A model generated the notes under the pieces. It saw nothing but the letters and a program-made list of their open reading frames with translations. It did no database searches and was not told where the DNA came from. Positions 24,833 to 36,888 of a stretch of 64,000 bases of DNA are shown piece by piece. Made by a program: the position numbers and the translations under genes. The stretch lies in the NCBI RefSeq assembly GCF_021155765.1, contig NC_060115.1, forward strand, positions 2,418,001 through 2,482,000, written 5' to 3'. The first letter of the stretch is position 1. Each line of letters opens with the position of its first letter. The stretch is from Diprion similis. Its lineage: Eukaryota; Arthropoda; Insecta; Hymenoptera; Diprionidae.

Positions 24833-26756
24833 TGTTCGTCAGTTTACATATTTAACGGAATTTTTTTTATATAACTTGGCGCGTTTATGCTTTCCGGGAT
24901 GTAGAATTTTTTTTCATCTATATACCGATTTAAACTGTGATTTTGAAATTCGGGCACACCTGCTTGACGTCTAAACAACGCTCGCCTGTCATGGCAACAC
25001 CTCGCGGCGTTCGCATGTTCCAGATCTCCGCATCACCGTCGCTCTGCAATCACAGCTTTAATTTTCGCCATCTTATCACGATTTTTTACAACAAAGTCTC
25101 GATTCTTCACATGCGAGCAAGCCATTGAATTATATTGATGAAAGAATGTCCTTTTTTGTTGTTCTTGGCACTCGTAACGAACTCAAGTTATAAAGAACTG
25201 TCCAGTTTCTAGTTTAATGAAAAAATTTTCATCACTCGTTCAAAAAACTGCTTGAGAAATTTTACATTTATCAAAATTGATAACACCGATAACAAATGCG
25301 ATAATTTAAGATTGTCTCCAATTTATAACTACAATAACCGTGATTTTATCACATGTCCTTTAATTCCCTCAGTCAAGTCTTGTTCCAGTATTTAAATTTT
25401 ACTTAATCAAGATCGTTAGGCAGCTAATTTCGTGATCATAAATAAAATTTCATTTCCTCCCGTTTCGAATTGCCCAACGGTTTTTCAATCCCGAGGTAAA
25501 AATTTCTCAACTGCTTTCAATACGAATTAAAAACCGTCGATCTTATAATTCAAACTTGAAACAGGCAAACGGTTTTTCAACCAATACTAATCACGTGGCG
25601 ATCGTTTTCAATCTTCAATTTTCACTCTTCTTTTTCTTTTCTTTTCAGTCTATCGATTCCTCATGCTCTTCGGTTTATCTATTTTCAATGCCTGATTGGA
25701 AAGTGGAAAAAAAAAACCCAAAAGAAATAAGATAAAATAAAATAAAAAATATCCCCTTCGTTAGCGAGTATAATTTTTAGCCTCCGGCCGTTTTATTCTC
25801 ATTATAGAATACCGCGCAGCTACGACGACGTCGACGACGATGTCGACGACGATGCTACGTATACCGACAACCCTTCTCCGCATTGGCCTGCAGCTTATGA
25901 GCTCGTATTTTAGACTCAAATATTTATATCAAGTTTCCGGTTGCATCAACCTATGCATAAACAGACCTGTGCAACGTATATAGTTATAAACCTATAGTTA
26001 TAAACCTGTGATAGAGCAACAAACCTATAATGAGTTGCAGCCCCACGACGATTGGCATCCAATCGAACGTCCCCGCTTGGCAATCGTCCAAGGATTTTCC
26101 AATAGCACACAAACGAGCTTCCAAAGGACACCCCGACGACTAATAGCCGATAGCTTTATCGGCGCGACGGCTTCCTTGGATTATCGCAACGAAGGAAAAC
26201 AGTGAGGAAAAAATAAGCTCTGAAAAAAAAAAAAAAAATTTCTTTATACAGCCGAAGAGGTGATTTTAAGGCGAGAATCGCTTTCCAACAGGAACTTCAA
26301 ATATCCGCGGATATTTTATAAACATTATACAGTTTTAATTGACTCGGAGGACGTTTACGGGGTAAAAGTTAATTGCCAAAAACGTGTACCGCAAGTTTGT
26401 TTTGACGGATCTCGCTTCGGTAGATTGAAACAATTTAATGCGTGCTCACACGCCAGATCAAAGGTCAAACCAATCAACCCGAACTTCCTAGATCTGACTA
26501 GAGAAGGCATCATCGTTGAAACCGTTGTTAGGATACGGGATAATTATTCATCGTAGATATAATTTATCATATTTGAAATATCGATTAATTATTAGAACCA
26601 GTCGAAGTATTATAGATCAAGTGAATTACTTACGGTACAAATCGCTATGAATTTTTTGTGTGTAGAGAAAAAAGAAGAATGAGTGGAAAAATTGACTTGA
26701 ATTACGAAAGACGACACGACAATAAAGGTGATTTTCATCCCCCGCACCCCGTGCTA
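24833..26756. other. Gene-free stretch upstream of the coiled-coil gene
   Basis: The first few hundred bases should contain the promoter of the minus-strand coiled-coil gene. The rest is AT-rich, with a small GACGTC/GACGAT repeat near 25826-25852. Its open frames give no recognisable product. Confidence 0.5.
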
Positions 26757-27436
26757 TTAAGGGGTCTACCCAACTGACGAGCTAAAAAAGGGTTTTTTCA
26801 AAAATTTTTGATAATAAGTTTTGTTAGGCTTAATAAATACACTCTCGAGTTACATTGAAGAAAATTTTTTTTACTGATTTTAATCACGTTTTATACATGA
26901 AAATCGTAGTTGAAAATCAGTCTGAAAAAAAGGTAGGTCTGGAAAAATGGTTAACCTGAAACCAAAATATCGACCGGTTTGAGATTCAGGATGTTAATGG
27001 CCTCCGAATGAATCATACGATTTTTGATACTCGCACAATTAACAAAATGGCAAATATTTTTCGAAAACGTTGAGAAAGACCGCCTTTTTGCCGTTTTTTG
27101 CGGAAAAAAAAAATATATATATAGTTAAAATCAAAATTTACAAAAACTCATGATTCATTCCAAGGCCATTAGTATGCTGAATCTAAAAAGGTTAACCATC
27201 TCCGGGAAATCATCACCACCGTAGATTCACCTTTTTTTCAGACCGATTTTCAACCACGATTTTCGTGTATAAAAACTGATTAAAATCAATAGAAAATATT
27301 TTTTTTCATGTAATTCGAGAGTGTATCCATTAAGCCTAAAAAGCCAATATTAATTGTTACATTTAAAACTTAAAAAAAAAAAATTCTTGACAAAATCCTT
27401 TCTCTTTTTGCTCGTCAGTTGAGTAAACCCCCCTTA
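26757..27436. mobile_element. Foldback MITE of about 680 bp
   Basis: The left edge TTAAGGGGTCTACCCAACTGA is matched inversely by the right edge TCAGTTGAGTAAACCCCCCTTA. Internal words also pair across the centre: ACTCTCGAGTTACAT with ATGTAATTCGAGAGT, and GAAAATCAGTCTGAAAAAAAGG with its inverse near 27231-27253. Arms are roughly 200 bases or more. No transposase is encoded. Confidence 0.75.
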
Positions 27437-30400
27437 TGTTCTAAGTATTAACTATATTCTATAGAAGTCCACACCATTTTGATGCTAATTTCAAAACCAC
27501 GTGGTGTCAAGAACCAATAATTAAATGTATAATTCTACACTAATCTGTCTGGAATTTTTATTGACACTGATCAATTTTATAACAGTGTACTTTGTTTTTT
27601 CGGACTGCTTGCAGCTGATTCCGCAAAGAGTCTTCAGTAGAAAAAACCGCGGAGCTTAGAGGGATTTGCGATTTCAAAGAAATTAGAGAAATCACCATAA
27701 AGGAACGTCGCAAAGTGGTCGGCAAAATTAGAACCCTCTATACATACATACATATATATATTTATGTAGATGTATAGGTCTCTACGTAGATCAGATGTTC
27801 TGCTACGTACTTTTGGAAGATGCGGGCTGCGCATGAGTGGATTCGTCACGCGCCGATCAGAAAGTAGTCTAAGTCAGTCAGTGGCAGGCCGCAGTCTGCT
27901 GCCGGATCGCAAGCTCTACGGTTCTAGTCGCTTTCTGATTGCAAGCAACTGGCACGCGGCTCGTGTGTCACATGTGTTTTGTGAATTGAATTTTTACGAT
28001 ACGGTTCAATCGTGTCGCGCAAGATATCCGCAAGTAGAATAAGGACGCTGCGTCGGCGATCCTGATTGGTAAGTTGGTTCTTGTAATATTGTTAATTCGG
28101 AAGCAGAATGTGGACAAAGTTCGGCTCAAGTTTACTTGGATCCTTGATCAAATATTCTCGTTTTCGTTTCTATAAAAGCGTTTAGATTAATGTTACACCG
28201 TCGAATTATATCTGGAAAAAGGAAGAAACTTCACTCGCTTATCTTTATGGTTTTAACGATCAGTTGAATATTTCACTTGATTTCCTTTTCGTGCTTGAAG
28301 ATTTACGATGTTTTCAAAAGTTACACAGGAAACTGATATTTTCTCGGAGGTCGCGTTTTTCGATGTATTTCAATATTCAAGTCGATTGCGGGATTAGCGA
28401 GATCAAGTTTCTCTTCTTTAACATTTGAATTCAAAGATCTAATTCATGATTTGTTTTTTTTCAAATTTAAATTCTTGTTTTAAATCCATTTATATGTATA
28501 CTGTCTGGGTTAATATCGACGTTCTCTCTCTGACACAAAGTTGAACTAACGACGTCTGATTGTCTTGATTATGTAAACCGATACATTCGAAGCTCGGAAA
28601 TATTCCTCTGACGGACAGCTCGATGCAACAGCTATTCGTAAAAACGAAGATTGAATTAATCGGAAAAAGGATACCGGATTGAGTGTCTGCATCTTCATCA
28701 ATAAATAATTTAAAAAAATATTACCATGGTATCGATCGAAAGGGATGAAAGAAATTTTTTTTTAAATCAGCTGATCATTTCTCGAGCGATAAAAAATGGA
28801 CGGATATTTTTGTTTTTTGAAAAATAGTTTCGCGCCAAAAACATATTTTCAATCCATTCAATTATTTTTGATCGATGGAATTTTTTTTTCTGAAAAAAAA
28901 AAAATCTATATCCGTGTTTTCATCGGCGCTGCTGATTTATCTCTACACCGATGAGCTGAGTGAAAAATGAATGAATCTAACAACCGCAGGATTTGATTAA
29001 TTATTGTAACGTAACGTACCTGCTCCCTTTACAACACGGTTCAAAAGTCAAAGAGAAAACCGATATTCGAATCCCTGAAATGACCGTCGAACGAAATGCT
29101 TCACGAATGTGGGAAATAGTGTGTAAATTCAGCAAAACGCGATACTTAAAAAATAACCGACCAAATTGGGTTCAGCCAGACATGCTGCGCGATATGAATA
29201 CGTTCAAAGGACACCTCGACATCCATCGGGCGGTTCTGTGAACCGGATACGAATATTCTCGAAACGACATGTATTCCGAAATTTACACAAGAAGTCAACT
29301 TTTCCAATAAAAACCTAAAAAAAGTGCGAAAAATTGCTATCAACAAGCGATTCGACTCGACTTCAAAAATTTACACGATTGTCAAATTATTTCCCGCCAT
29401 TACCCACGCACCACCATTAACTTGTTTCGTTTTCATTGGCACTTTTCAACCCCTTTAATCAGTTTTCACATTTCCCGAGATCCATTTATTCCGTCCCACT
29501 TTCATGGAGCTGCGGATGTTAATCCTCATTGATTTTTCCTATTGGCCAACCCCGCGTTTGCTCTTGGCAACAGGTTTCTCCAGATTAGATTAACCCAAGC
29601 ACGTTTCTAAGTAATCCTCGACCCACTCGAGGATGCATATATCTGTATAAATTCGAACTACACTCGCATGCTTTTACTCGCAAGCAATTTGCCGATAACA
29701 GAAAGCGAAAAAAAGAGACGATACTTGTCCTGTCTTCTCTTCCCCCCCCCTCTCCCCCCTTTTGCTCAGATTCACAATAGGTTTGGAGCAATTAAACCTC
29801 ACTTTTTGACCCCTTTTCTCGCTCCCACTTGAGAGCTTCCGTTTCCGCCGGAGAGCCGCAGACCTCGAAGTCCGATTCTGAACACTTTTGTCCTTATTTG
29901 GCCCTTTCATCCCTCCCATACTCGTCTGGATTTTCCCGGGGACAGATTGGCCCGTAAAAATGTCTCTTTGAATCGGACTTGAGAATCCCGATCCCGGAGA
30001 CCCGGCCAAAAAGAAGGGTGGCAGCCCGCAAACTGAACCCAAGGATATAGCCAGCATAAATCGTCCGCTGCCGAGCAAAGTCCGTATTGGGAAATAAATT
30101 TCTTTTACCCTCAACCGAGCTCTGAACGTAGGGGCGGGGGTGGCGGCTATCGGTTCGGATAAAAGAGGAGCAGATCTCCTCTCTCGTTCTCTTGCCTCGG
30201 GAGAATCAATTGTTTTCAGAGTTACAGCCACTTCCGGTCGGTCCATCCACCGACCGTTCGCGATCGCTCGTTTCCACGAGCTCAATATCACTTTCAGGGG
30301 GTTTTAAGGGGGTGCTGAACGCGCTCTGTAAACGGCGAATAGAAGTAATTGATCAGCGTTATATAGTTGCTCAAAAGTAGTGAAATTCTTTCTCCTCACT

Positions 30401-31985
30401 GACAGATTCCGCTGCCGGGAAAATCCCCGATCAGATATTCGTCGAAAATCCCGGGTAGAATATTGGAGGTAAATCCTTTCCAAGAATCGGCGTTTGAAGG
30501 ATTTTACTTTCACCAGAACCCTCAGGTTTTTTTTCTCCCGTTTCATGGCTTCATGGCTTCAGGTATCTTCCAAAAAAAGCGTGATCAACGAAGTCTAACT
30601 ACATTCCACGTCACTCTTCTCGATACCCTCATTATACTGGATCCACTCCTCCGGATATTCGCGTGGCGTCGCGCCAACCCAAAGTCAAATGTTACGCCCC
30701 ATATAATCTGGTCAGATTCAGTTTGAACCTGTGCTTTTCCATACATGCTGACGCTTGGATTCACGGTTAAGGGTCCGACCAGGTGAAGAATTGATCAACA
30801 CTTCCCAAAGCCTGAATCAGCAGTCGTTAACCAATCCAATCCTGGTCTCTTAAGGGGTTGCAAGAGATTTCGAACCTGCAAGTAGATCCACCGTCGTAAT
30901 CCTGAAACGATATGAAAAATGGAAAAGCAGATGAAACTTCCAAATCTGCAATGTCACCTTAAGAAAGAAGAGGTTCAAGTCTCCTTAGCGATCCTTGGCT
31001 CTCGAATTTCGTTCCACCGCAGTGGGTTATATTAACAGCAAGGAGGGGGGAGGGGGGGGGGGATTCGCCGATATTATAGGTGTGTGTCTCCTTGTCTTTG
31101 TCGTTGACATTCCAAATGTTGGGGCGGCGTGCCAACTTGGAAGTTAGAACCGCGTACTTACTCATGAGTCACTAGATCCAATCCAACCGCAGCGACGCAC
31201 AACGGCTCGTTACTCTTCTTCTTATCGCGGAATAACTTACTTTCCATTTTTTTTTATTGTGATAATCAAGTCTGCTGTAGAGGAGGAGTTTCTTGTAGGA
31301 ACAGCAACCTTGAACCTTGAACCTTAACCTTGAACTCGCGTTGTTCTGGGCGATTTTTGATAGGTAGGGTAACCCACAGCCATGACAGACGTGGTTTAAT
31401 GGAATGGAAAGAAAGCACTAAGTCTCGACACCGATAGCTTGGAATTTATTGTGCCATTGTCGTTTATCGCGGAGTGGAGAAACGGCGAGAATCCAGTATC
31501 GTCGAACGCATTTGGTTCTGGCTTGTCTAAAGCTAGATCCAAATTATGCGAGTCCCGAGTCCGTGATTTTGGTACCGGAAAGGTGCCCTCGAACTTGATT
31601 CTCTCTCTCTATCTCTCTATCTCTCTTGTCGTAATTAAATTTCAAAAGGCTGATCATTGTTATTCTTCTTCTCGACTTCGTTACTTTCTCACAGTCATCA
31701 AGCTGCCGCCGCCGCGCAAACTCTCTTCCTGGAATTTTCATTAGCGTCTGGGAGAGTGAATGAAGCTTGTTAACTCCCGTCGACTAATCGTTATAGTCGA
31801 CAGCTGTAGAAACTTTGTGACGCATATGTTTCGCTTGATGAAATTGTTTTTCGGTTTTGAACAAACCCCGTTCGGTATCCCCAACATCAGGCACCTACGA
31901 CCCCAGTTTCTCATGGGAAATGCGCTCAGAATTCACTGTACCTACCTACACTGCGATCTTGTTAATGGTGTGAAAACTCTTGCAG
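27437..31985. other. Upstream region of F-spondin, no coding signal
   Basis: A GC-richer patch at about 27830-28068 ends in a strong donor-like site (CTGATTG/GTAAGT, donor at 28069). It could be a noncoding first exon of F-spondin, whose first coding exon begins just after a splice acceptor. The rest is AT-rich with C and G runs (29742-29760, 31042-31060) and no recognisable coding sequence. Confidence 0.4.
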
Positions 31986-31991
31986 GGAACG

Positions 31992-34900
31992 ATGCTTCGC
32001 GAATCGGTGTGGATTCTGTTCCTGGTTTTGGCTGCTTCCTGCACCCGACAAGCTGCCGGAAAATGTGACCGGAAACCAGACGATGCGACAAAGCAACAGA
32101 GCCATCCTGGGGATAAATTTCGGATTATTGTGTCCGAGTACAACAGAACCGATCCCATCAATCACTTCGAATCAAGGACTAAATACGTGGGTAAGTCTCG
32201 AGTATATTATTTCCAAATTTAAACAACAAAATCGTTTTTAAATCCCTATTTTGCCGCGTCTAGTTTCCTGATTTAGACCAATGTTTTGGCGAATTTCGTC
32301 AAACTGAAATTGAACTGAAGTTACACTTAGATTTTACGGTGTAGTTGAGAATTTTTTACCCTGGATTTTCACTGTAGTTGCGTTTAAAAGCGTACCAAAA
32401 TTCCAACGATAAATCGGTGAAATAAAAATTTTCGGTAACCGATCGTTAATTCAAGGGAAAGAAATTGTTCTTATAAAATATGAGTGAATTTGTTAAATAA
32501 TTGTATTTCTTTTTTTTTTAAGTAAAAGAAACTTATTTTCAAGTTAAAAAGTACTGCACTTTAATAATAAAAAAAAAAGTTGTAATTTGAACAAGTCTTA
32601 CCTCGTAAATATTAGAATAAAAAAAAATTTCAACGATTCAAAAAAAGAGAAAAAAAATTTCCGTCAAAAATTATTCGACGGAACTTCTAATTCGTGATTA
32701 TTCGTGATTTCGGTAGAACTATACGGTGTAAAAATTTCACAAACTGCACTGAAAAATTGAGTGGAGTTTGAGTGATAATCTGTAATATTATTCTAACATC
32801 ACTGATTTTATCGTCCATTGAAAAAATGCAATATTAACGATATGTATCGCGAAAAATACAGAAAACATCGTCGTTTCCCTTTTTCGCAGCAGATGTCGGA
32901 AGCTGTGTGCGAAGGCGTGCCCAGTCTGTGCTCAGGGTCTTAGTAAAATTCTGCAATTACCCACCAGCGGGATGTTTTTGCGACCAAGTTTTACTCCCGC
33001 TGTTTATTTCTCAAGACTCGAAACGCGAGACGGAAAGTTTGAAACGATTATTGCTGTGTAGCTTGTGCACGTTTCATTACGGGTACAAATATAAACGCGA
33101 CCGAGTTTTCGGGAGAAAGGAAGAAACAGGATCGTTACACGAGGACGATTTGAGACTTGATTTTCGAATCAAGCTAACCGGCGAAACTCGAACCTTATAT
33201 ACACGTATTTATGAGATTCAAATTACCCGCAATAATAATATTCCCAGACACGATTTCACAGGTGTTAACAATTTACCGAATTATTACGAGTTCGCATTAT
33301 AATTGCCACTGACAATGAAATTCACATTCTCACGTCGTGAAAGGATCACACCTGGGATCATTCGACTCCTTGAATCGAAAAACGTGCAGCTTTTCGAACA
33401 TATTCAACGACGCAATGTTCAAATCTTGAAGAATCTCGAGCCTGTAATTTGTTACTCACGTAAAAATCAGCTATTTATAATATGCAACCCCCCCCCCCCC
33501 CCCCCCCTTAAGTGCATCAGTGATCGATGAAATGAAGCCGCTAAGATCGCACTTGAGCTATTTTCAACCTACTTCTATGTACCATGGTGTGCCTAGGAGT
33601 GCAGCTTCTTTCTCCAAAAAAGTTTCTCTCTCACGTTGGGCTGGACTCAAGTAAGACGTGTACCAACGGCGGCAAAATACCCTAGATCGGTGGTGATTAA
33701 TTGTTGCAACGTTGAATCTGCGTGGGGAAAAAATGAGCGGGAGTTTGAATAACTCACACGACAACTATGCATGATGACATTCGCTGGAAACATAATTCCC
33801 TAGCAATATAGGGATTTATTTAGACAGTTGGACGTTTTCACGTCTCATTTGAAGACATTGACCTCGAAGAAAGGGACGTGTCGTAGGAATTCTAGGCACA
33901 CCGTGTACACTCACGTATAATTATGTGGGAATAAAGATTGCATCAGCAATTATTATGCACTACATTGATAAAGATAATGTAACAGATAATAACTACAATA
34001 GAGTCAATTTTCAATCGAAGAACATTTAATATTTCGTAATCATTTTTAATCTCTTCTCTGACGGCGTTTGTTGTATAAAACGAGAGGAAAAAAAATTTAA
34101 TCGTCACAATTAACATGTTACATACGGCTTAACGGAGGGCTGCAGGAGCAAAACATCGCGCAGGGGTGAAAGCGTCGATTAATCGCTTAGCTTGTACAAA
34201 CAGCGAACCCTGATACCCGAAATCCGTACGGTGAGCCATTAAACACGAACCCCGAATCCCCCTTTCGGATTGGCCCGTTTTGCATCTCTTGTGGCACCAC
34301 TGTGAAAACAGATGAAAAAAAGTATTCGAAACGTTTTTCGCCCTTTTTTTTTTTAATTTTATTACCTCTTTTTTTCAAATCAATTTTTCATTTCTATAAC
34401 GGATAAGACATTTGTACAGGTAAGATTGAAATCGCTTCGGAAAGTTCATCCTTTAAGTGAGACGTATACCAACTGTCTATATAAATCCCTATATTCCTAG
34501 GGAATTATTTTTCTGGCGAATGCTAACCTGCTGCTAACTCGTCTGAGTTATTTAAAGTCCCGCTCATTTTTTCCCCACCCAGATTCAACTTCGCAACAAT
34601 TAATCACCACCGATCTAGGGTATTTTCGCGCCGTTGGTACACGTCTTACTTAAGTCCAGCTCAGCGCGAGGGAGAAACTTTTTTGGAGAATGAAGCTGCG
34701 TTCCACTACGTCTTGGAGTACAAAGTGATTCGCGGTCGTATTTTCATGTAAATTAGCCTCGGTCACTCGCTTCTTATAAATATTTTCCCATCTAAATTAC
34801 CGCCATTTTAGAAAATTTTCCAAGCGAAGGTTGGCTCGCATAAGCACCAATTCTTAGGGGAGAGAAAGAGACAGACGGAAAACGAAGTACGGAATGATGA

Positions 34901-36854
34901 TTCAGACCGAAATTTTTTTTCTTCTCTCGCAACGCTCTCCTTCCTCACCAGCATATTTCCTCCTCCTGGATGCAGGACTCCCGCATTTTGCGGGCGTTAC
35001 GTGTCTCCGCGAAGCTTCAAGTACCTCTGAAAGCGGCTCATCCGGTCCTAAAACGGCGCAAGCTCGCCGAGGACTTCTTCGAGAAATTCCAGAGGATTGA
35101 ATCTCCGAAGAGCCGCTACCGTTGTTCGGATTTCCGGAGATTATCCCTGAGGCGAAACGCCAAATTCAGGGATGATTCTTCGCGCCAGAAAACGTATCTT
35201 CATATCCGATTCTGCGGAAAAGTTTTATTTTATCTGTCGTAAGTAAACGGAGGAAAGTAAGAATGGTTAAAAAAAAATAATTATATCACGGCGAGTGAGA
35301 TATGGAAAGTTATTTAAAATCGAATGGCAGGAAAATGGCGAACAGAATTTTCCAGACGACGACCTTTTCACCGGAAACTGACCTTTGCGCTCGTGTTTAT
35401 CCCGGTAAGGATCGAACGATCCCGGGAAATTACCTCGAGGAAATATTTCTGCAAAGTTCACCTTTTCCAGAGTTCACTGCTGGCGGAAACGCCTCGAGTC
35501 GATTGAAAATCGAATTTCCCTGAGATGTGAAAATGAGAAATAAGTTTAAATAATTTGTATACGGGCGCGCAGTTTATACCAAGAATCGTTTCGCATGGTG
35601 ATATGTATGTATTATGCATGAATATACGTTTGTATGTATGTACATGTGGAATGTACGCGTATTGCTGTTATATGTATAAAACAGGACATGCGGACTACGG
35701 CCTTATGCAAATCGCGGAATTATCAGAGGCGCTACATCCTTCTGGCGGTCGTCCAAAACGCCTCCGAGGCTGGATTATAGGCATCAAGCTCGATTAAATT
35801 AACGCGCGTTGCGAGCAGGGCCGGGATATTTATAGTAAATAAGTTAATAAACAAACAAGAATTTCATTTACATTGCTAATTTGTCTGTGCTTGTTTTATA
35901 CAGCGGTAATTTCGGTCATTATGTGCACGGAAAAGGGGATCAAGAAAACCTCCATACAGACGTTGAATGTAATACGTATAATACGAGACATTCGTTTAGA
36001 AATCGGACAGATTTGGATAAAAATTGACCGACACATTTTGATTTAGCTGAATTTTTTTTACGGGTTCTATATTCTAGAAAAAAAGAGTTACGTAGTAGAG
36101 GATTTTTTTTTTTCATACATTTTCGAAAACAGACGGGATCGAAAATTTGAGAATCTAGTGATTTTTGGCTTGGAAACTCATTTTTGATTCCATTTTAAGG
36201 TAGAAAATTCTTCTTTTATTTCACTTTAAAGCCAAAAGAATAAATTTTATTAAAAAAATAGTTTCATTGAAAATTATTATCAAATTTATATTATTATGTA
36301 CATACAATTAAAATGCTTAAATTGATGTTTAACAATTGCCTCCACCTCATAGCGAGTTCTTAGTCTCCAACTCATATTTCTTTCTTTTTTTTTTACCTAA
36401 AACGCGTAAAAAAAAATTCAGACAAATCAAAAATGTGTCGGTCAGAAAGGTGTTCGGTTTTTTAAAAAAACATCCCATACACGAATAGAAAAAAGTCTCC
36501 CAGCAAGTCCACTAAAATTTTTGGCTTGATTTAGGTAACAATTTTTTAACGTATTACTAAGTAAGAAAGAAAAAAAAAAAAAAACTTATAGAATACAAAT
36601 TAAATGTTGATATGACAATCAAATATCAAAATTCTAACAGTCTATGTAGCAGGTATATAGGTACGCAAAAAGTCCAGGTGGTCGAAATTTTCTCCCCCAC
36701 AAAAAAAGGAAGAGAGAATAAAAAAGAAAAGAAAAAAGTACGTTGCACCTGTCATTCGACCAAACGCGAATTATTGACGAACGAGCAATTATCGGAAATT
36801 GACGCTTCATTGAGCGTGAAACTCGACTGATACCAAATCGGTGTAAAATTTTTT

Positions 36855-36888
<34 letters not shown>

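Noticed and set aside
29674-30291. 205-residue minus-strand open frame
   Set aside because: The composition is random, it shows no domain, and no splice partners are visible. It is part of the F-spondin upstream region.
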